Assembly (NCBI GenBank): GCA_018697195.1
Contig: CM031878.1
Coordinates: 64,159,732 to 64,223,731 of the forward strand
Origin: Certhia americana
Lineage: Eukaryota > Chordata > Aves > Passeriformes > Certhiidae
Direction: 5' to 3'
Length of the DNA stretch: 64,000 nt
Numbering within the stretch: the first letter of the stretch is position 1; each line of letters starts with the position of its first letter. Below the pieces are notes generated by a model. The model searched no databases and had not been told where the DNA came from. It saw nothing but the letters and a program-made list of their open reading frames with translations. The position numbers and the translations under genes are program-made. Positions 58,811-64,000 of the stretch are shown one piece after another.

Positions 58811-61800
58811 AGCGAACAAACAGAAATCCACGTTTTCTTTCATTTGCAATTTTCTTCCATTTAGTAAAAAATTCCCCATAAGTGAAAAGGATGGGATAAA
58901 TAGTACCTTATTCTTAAGGTGCTAAATACCCTCCCCTCTTTTTTTTTCAAGTACCATTCACGGCCACGGCCACGGAAGAGCAGAAGATTTTACCTAAACA
59001 ACAGCCTGTAATTTTGTGGGTACTTAAGACTTACTCAAGTTCATATACAATATCTGTAAGTCTGAGATATTTGCATTTCTATAGTTTATTCATCAAATAG
59101 GAAAAAACCCAATCATGAGAGATCTAGCCTGGGAGATCAAAACTACTTGTTTTGGTTCGCTTGACAACTTTTATTTTAAAATTATGATAGAGCCACACCT
59201 AGAAGAGCCATTGTAATCAGACAAGGCTATCCCATGATATTCTTTTTTCTTGATGATTAGATGTAACAACTACTATGAAACTGAGCATTTTGGAGATGAA
59301 GACTTGGTGATTTGACCACTTGAAGAGCACTTCTCCCTTCAAGACAACAGTAATTATATCTCTTCTGCTGAGCTCAGTAGGGTGAGAAGTGTTCCTATCA
59401 GTTAAGTAATGTACTATGTTGTGCAACTTCAAAACTTAACAGCTCAGGTTTAATTTAGTATGAAAATTAATCAGCATTTACACCATGATCTTCTCACCCA
59501 GCTATACTGTGGCAACAGTGTTAGTGGTAGGGGAGTCTCCAAGGCTGGTAAGGCACCTCCCAGGAATGTGAAACTTCATTTTGCTCCTTTGGTTTGACAG
59601 GTCTTCTTCCAGATGTAGTTTGTCCTTCTGCCTTCCTGCAAGTACACTGATATTGAGGGTCCCTAGCTTGGCATTAATCTTATGCCAGAGCAACCTGTTT
59701 GTTGGGTTTTACACACAAGATGAGGCAGCATGTTGCCGGTTTTAAGAAGAAAAATTTTGAAAATTACTGATGAAATTTAAATGGGATTTTGTTTTAAATC
59801 CCCACTAAAATTCTGATTGTATATCTGGAAAATGCTATGATATAATCTGAATACATAAAATGCCTACTCCATTTGTGTTAGAAAGTATGGGTAAAGATTC
59901 ATTGTTCCCTCATAACTCAGGTGAAGGACTGACAGTTGAGTTTTTCTGTTTTCCTTCTGCATTAATCAGTTCCTTTCCCTTAAAATGTACTTTTTCTTTT
60001 TTTTTTTTCCCCACTGGGTATGAAAGGAGAAGAGGTAAATAAAGTTGTCATGGACATAAGATACTAGTAGTACATGCTAAAGGAAATGTTGCAAACAGTA
60101 GTAAATAAAAATATTAATTCATAATATTTTTTAAAAGAAGTACGCATTTAAAAGGCAGAAATATTCCTAATTTTCAGTTGTGTTGTAAAGATTCTGCTGT
60201 CTTCAAAAGCAGAATTTCATCCAAGATGTGTCAATTTTATCAAATACAGTGTTTCCTGGGAGAGGGAGAACAGAGGGCAGTGAGGGTAGAATGACCACTT
60301 AATTGGCCTCTACAACCATTATTCTGTTGCTATGGCAAGAACTCCTCTCACACCTATACAGGACCAAAAAGAGACTCCTCTCATCTCTACAGGCAAAGAA
60401 TTGTGCTCCTCAGTTGGTATGTATAATTGGGATTTCTGGACTCAGGGAACTCTTGCTAGTCTCTGCAATCTAGGTGTCCCCACCTTGCAAAAATAAAACT
60501 TCAGTCAATTTTTTTGCTGTGATGGAAATCATACTGTAAGAACTGAAATACTTGAATACAAATCACTTGTTTTACTAGATATGTTAAGTAAACACCAGGC
60601 TGGTCTTTGTAGTGGTGTGATAATTATGAGCTTCTTGGATCACCCTCAATATCCAAGGATTCCAACATGAAATTGGTAAAATAACAACATATAACTAAGA
60701 AAGACATTTACTTACTATTTAAATCTCTGTCAAATAATTCATCTGGAGACTAAAAGATCAACTGCTTTTTTATTTTCATTTAATTTCAATTTCTGATCAT
60801 AGATGCTGATTACATACTTTTGCATCCTAAGCTAGAGCTCACATACCAAATGCACAGGTCACCTCCAGCTTGTTCTCTTAGATATGAAAGCTTTCACAGG
60901 AAGGTCTGAGGATTTATAATGGATCATAAATATCATTGCTGTATGTGAAGAAAAAAATGATTCATCGCTGATATTTATCAGTTACCACTTCAAGAATGAG
61001 ACAGTTTGCTGGTGAGAGTGATTTTAGTCTCTTTTTGTTTCTAGATAATTTTACTCCTTCCCCTTGACTCATGTAACTGCTGAATGCACTTAGAATCTTT
61101 TCTTATTTAGGAGAGGAAATAAAGTTATTTAATATTGCTTCCAGGCCTTAGAAAGAGATATTTTCTACTACTAAACCCAAATACTTAAAATAATTTTATA
61201 TATTAGTTGTATCATATTTTACAGAGCTGGCTCTGCTCCAGCAAAGAAAATTGTATCAGACTCAGAAGTTTCTATTCTGTTATTATTATTGTCATATCAA
61301 ATTCTTCAAAACTGAAAGCACCAGTGATAGTTAAGGGAATTTTGGTGGTAATATTAAAAAGCATGAAATTGCACAGACTGGAAAAATGTGTAAAGCTTGA
61401 AAATATGTATTCTCCTGCAACAATTTTAAAATAAATTCCATAATTTCATCATTTTTAGACACTGAAATGCCTTTTCCTATTCTTCAAGTTTTTTTGTATG
61501 GATGATGAGATTAACATTAAGCCCTGTCATTTAGTTGAAGAGGCTTGCATTTTAAGCAGAGTATTTAATAATTTTTTCTTTTTTTTTTTTCCTTTTCCAA
61601 ATCATGTGAAAGTTCCAAAAGTCTTTACTTCTGCAAAGCCATTTTTCCTAATAAACATTTTTGCACTAGTATTATGCCCCATATGGCTTTAAGCAGACCA
61701 ATGGTAAGCCATGATTAATAGCAATAACTCTAGTAAGCTATTGATCTAGATGACATCATCACACTAAACCTTCAGCTTCTTGCAGGGATTTAAGAAGTGA

Positions 61801-62613
61801 AGCCTGGTTCGTAGCAGACAGAAAAAACAAATGAAGAATTTTATTAGTCTTCCAAAGCAACTTGGAAATCCCAAGGCCTTCTGTGATTGCTTTTTTTCCT
61901 AATATATTAACAATATTATAGAAATCATGCCTAGCACAATAGAGCAATGAGGAGGATGTGGATTATCCTTGCATGCAGAAGGTATATTATGCAGTTAGAC
62001 TGTGGTGCCACACTGAGAGGAAAACTCAGACAATAAATGCCACAAAGCATCACTGAGCAGCAGGGAGGCCTGAGTACAGTCCTGGTAAAGTGCTCCAAAG
62101 TGAAAATCAAAGTAAGCATATAAGAGCAGACATTGGTCTGGGCTATTTAATCAGGTGCCTGGAACAAAGCAGAGGCAGGGAAGATAAATCCGTGGCTGTG
62201 CACAAAGGGAGCGCTGCGGTCGATCAGGTCAATGTTTATGTTAACTGTGGTGGAAGTAATTGAACATTCACCTTTCACCCTTGCAAATGAATCATCAGTT
62301 TAGAAACTGTTGTTAATTTATGGAACAGCATGCTCCATCACTATGTGGATAGAAACTGAAAGGTAGGCAGTTTGAAACAATCCCTGATTTAGATGGTGTG
62401 TTGATATAGTGAAATCTGTAATGTGAATGCAAATTAGTATTTTGAAACATTCACTTGCAACAGTGACAAGCAATTAGAAGAAACAAGCACAAATTTGGAT
62501 TGATGTAATGACTTTGGACTTAGATAAACATCTGCATTTTGAGATGAGCTCCTGGTTCTGGTCATTGACCTTCAGATTGTCATACCTGCAGTTTTTATAA
62601 GGAAATAACAGTT

Positions 62614-62665
62614 AAAAAAAAAAAAAAAAAAAAATCAAACAACGCACCCCCCACCCCTCACCCCA
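62614..62665. repeat. Poly(A) run followed by a C-rich patch
   Basis: Twenty-one A bases, a short linker, then C runs of 6, 4 and 4 bases. On the minus strand the C patch is G-rich, but it has only three full runs. Confidence 0.8.
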
Positions 62666-64000
62666 ACTTACCTATTTTCAAATTGTCTTCAGACAATTAT
62701 TTTCCTTAGAGTCCCATCAAGTTCTCAGGAAGTGACCTGAGAAGTAGTGGTGCACAAATGACTGTAAGCAGAGGAGTCTTCACACAACTCAATATGAATT
62801 TTAACATTTCTCAGATGCCAAAATTTGCAGAACATGCACTGTCAGAGGCCATCTGCAGAAGCTTTAATTCATCCCAGTGATAAATAGTAATGTGTCAAAG
62901 ACAACAACTCACGGGATCCCCTTCAGCCACACTCATAGCACTCTGGGAGAGCTCTCTCCTCCATACTTCCAAGGGAAGACTCTTGGAGACAGCTCCGATC
63001 AGTCTCTCAGCTACCTCAAGTACTTTTGCATTTCCACAAGACAAACTAGCTTCCCCAAGGGTGGAGACAAGTTTCAAGTTATTTCAGACCTCTTTTAAAG
63101 TAACTTACTTCCCTGCAGTGCTGGTGAAGAGTACCCCATTCAGAGACCCTGTCCCGAAGGTAAGCAGCATCACTTTAAGGCACAAGGAAATGCAATTATT
63201 CTGAAAAGATTTGTGGGCAATATTACATTATGTTTTGAGTTGTTTTGAATTTTTTTGCTGTCTTTCCTCAGATTTTGTCCATTTTCTACATCTATAGTCA
63301 GTCAGCTCTTGACAGTTTCCAAATTGGAAATGATATTCACAACTGCTGCATTGTTAGCTCTCAACTGTGAAGATTTCCAGATTTCCTCAGAAAGAGCTCT
63401 TAAATTCCCTGCTGCATGCTGTTTTAAAGACCACCTGTCCACAATGTTTAGATGATAGTCTGCCTACTATGATGCATTACCCTGTCTGTGACTAACATAA
63501 ATGACATTGATGCCAAGCAGGAGGCAAAGAATAGAGGTGGTATTATGTTAATGCTGAGGGAATTTCCTACACTGAAAAACAGAAGTCTATACAGTTTTTT
63601 AATTCATTATCTTTTCTGCATCATCCTCCCCCAAATGTTACAAACACAACACTATAAAACCTAAAAAGGTGAACACAACCAATAAGGCCCTCAGAAGGAG
63701 CTGAGTAGGGTTGAAACACATACACACATTGCTTTGACTCGTTTGAATACTTGCTATTTTATTCTTTCTTATTTGAATGAAAGTTACACTCATTATTCAC
63801 AAACGGATTATGTTGGAAAACATAGAAATTAATGAAGGGAAGAATCACATGAATGCAACCTGAATGTGGCTACATAAAGGAACCCTGTTCCAAGTTAATG
63901 GGCCATTAGTACTTTTGAAAATGTTCTATTGCTAAATTTAAGCTTTCAAGGAGAGACAAACAAACAAATACAACAACACCAAAAAAGCCAGAGATGACAA

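Larger units (their letters stand above)
56683..64000. other. Gene-free AT-rich stretch to the window end
   Basis: No coding or retroelement signal that I can support. Small items: a 15-base A run (58113-58127), an AACC repeat (58792-58810), GGCCACGGCCACGG at 58962-58975 and a 21-base A run followed by a C-rich patch (62614-62665). Overlapping frames near 62877-63204 on both strands lack known motifs. Positions 62150-62560 look compositionally like conserved non-coding DNA (see findings), but this is unproven. Confidence 0.4.

Noticed and set aside
62877..63204. Plus-strand frames of 73 and 104 residues that might be exons
   Set aside because: Overlapping frames on both strands, Ser/Thr/Leu-rich composition without domain signature, and no convincing splice context. 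Retained only as unassigned sequence.

Overview
The window reads as avian nuclear DNA, most likely from a passerine (perching) bird. The evidence is three CR1 LINE pieces with the bird-type 3' end, several ERVL-like LTRs of kinds common in birds, AT-rich sequence and little other repeat content. I found no supportable protein-coding exon and no tRNA or rRNA gene. This is a gene desert or the inside of a very large intron. Every long open frame is explained by a repeat, a retroelement or chance in AT-rich DNA.

Layout. Positions 1-960 are strongly T-rich on the given strand and unlike the rest. Positions 1355-2174 hold a simple-sequence array made of two pentamers, TTCCC-type and GAACT-type. 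It has a TTCCC-rich block, a pure GAACT block, then a block where the two alternate in unbroken 5-bp register for 350 bp. A CR1 copy (minus) lies at 3411-4062. At 5737-7162 an old ERVL-like LTR is split by a second, different LTR (6037-6474). A 156-bp segment at 8481-8636 recurs almost identically at 9774-9954, where it has gained a 25-bp tandem duplication. A third LTR type sits at 15517-16100. A CR1 3' end (plus) lies at 20019-20621. From 20.6 to 34.9 kb I see only short simple repeats.

The second half holds a possible LTR at 34905-35390, a likely minus-strand LTR at 37434-37838, a TAG microsatellite containing a 10-N gap (40838-40960) and a short CR1 3' end (41039-41187). A decayed RTE/BovB-like reverse transcriptase fragment lies at 42945-43290. 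Two copies of one LTR family lie in opposite orientation, at 43740-44376 and 56056-56677, the latter with a perfect 5-bp target duplication. An ancient CR1 C-terminal fragment lies at 51280-51420. The remainder is AT-rich single-copy sequence with short homopolymers.

There are no operons or pathways to describe. The content records retroelement insertion, nesting and decay, plus local tandem-repeat growth. The observations I rate highest are the RTE-type fossil, the two-pentamer array and the local duplication with its secondary 25-bp duplication. Family assignments rest on recognising sequence from memory and were not checked against a database.
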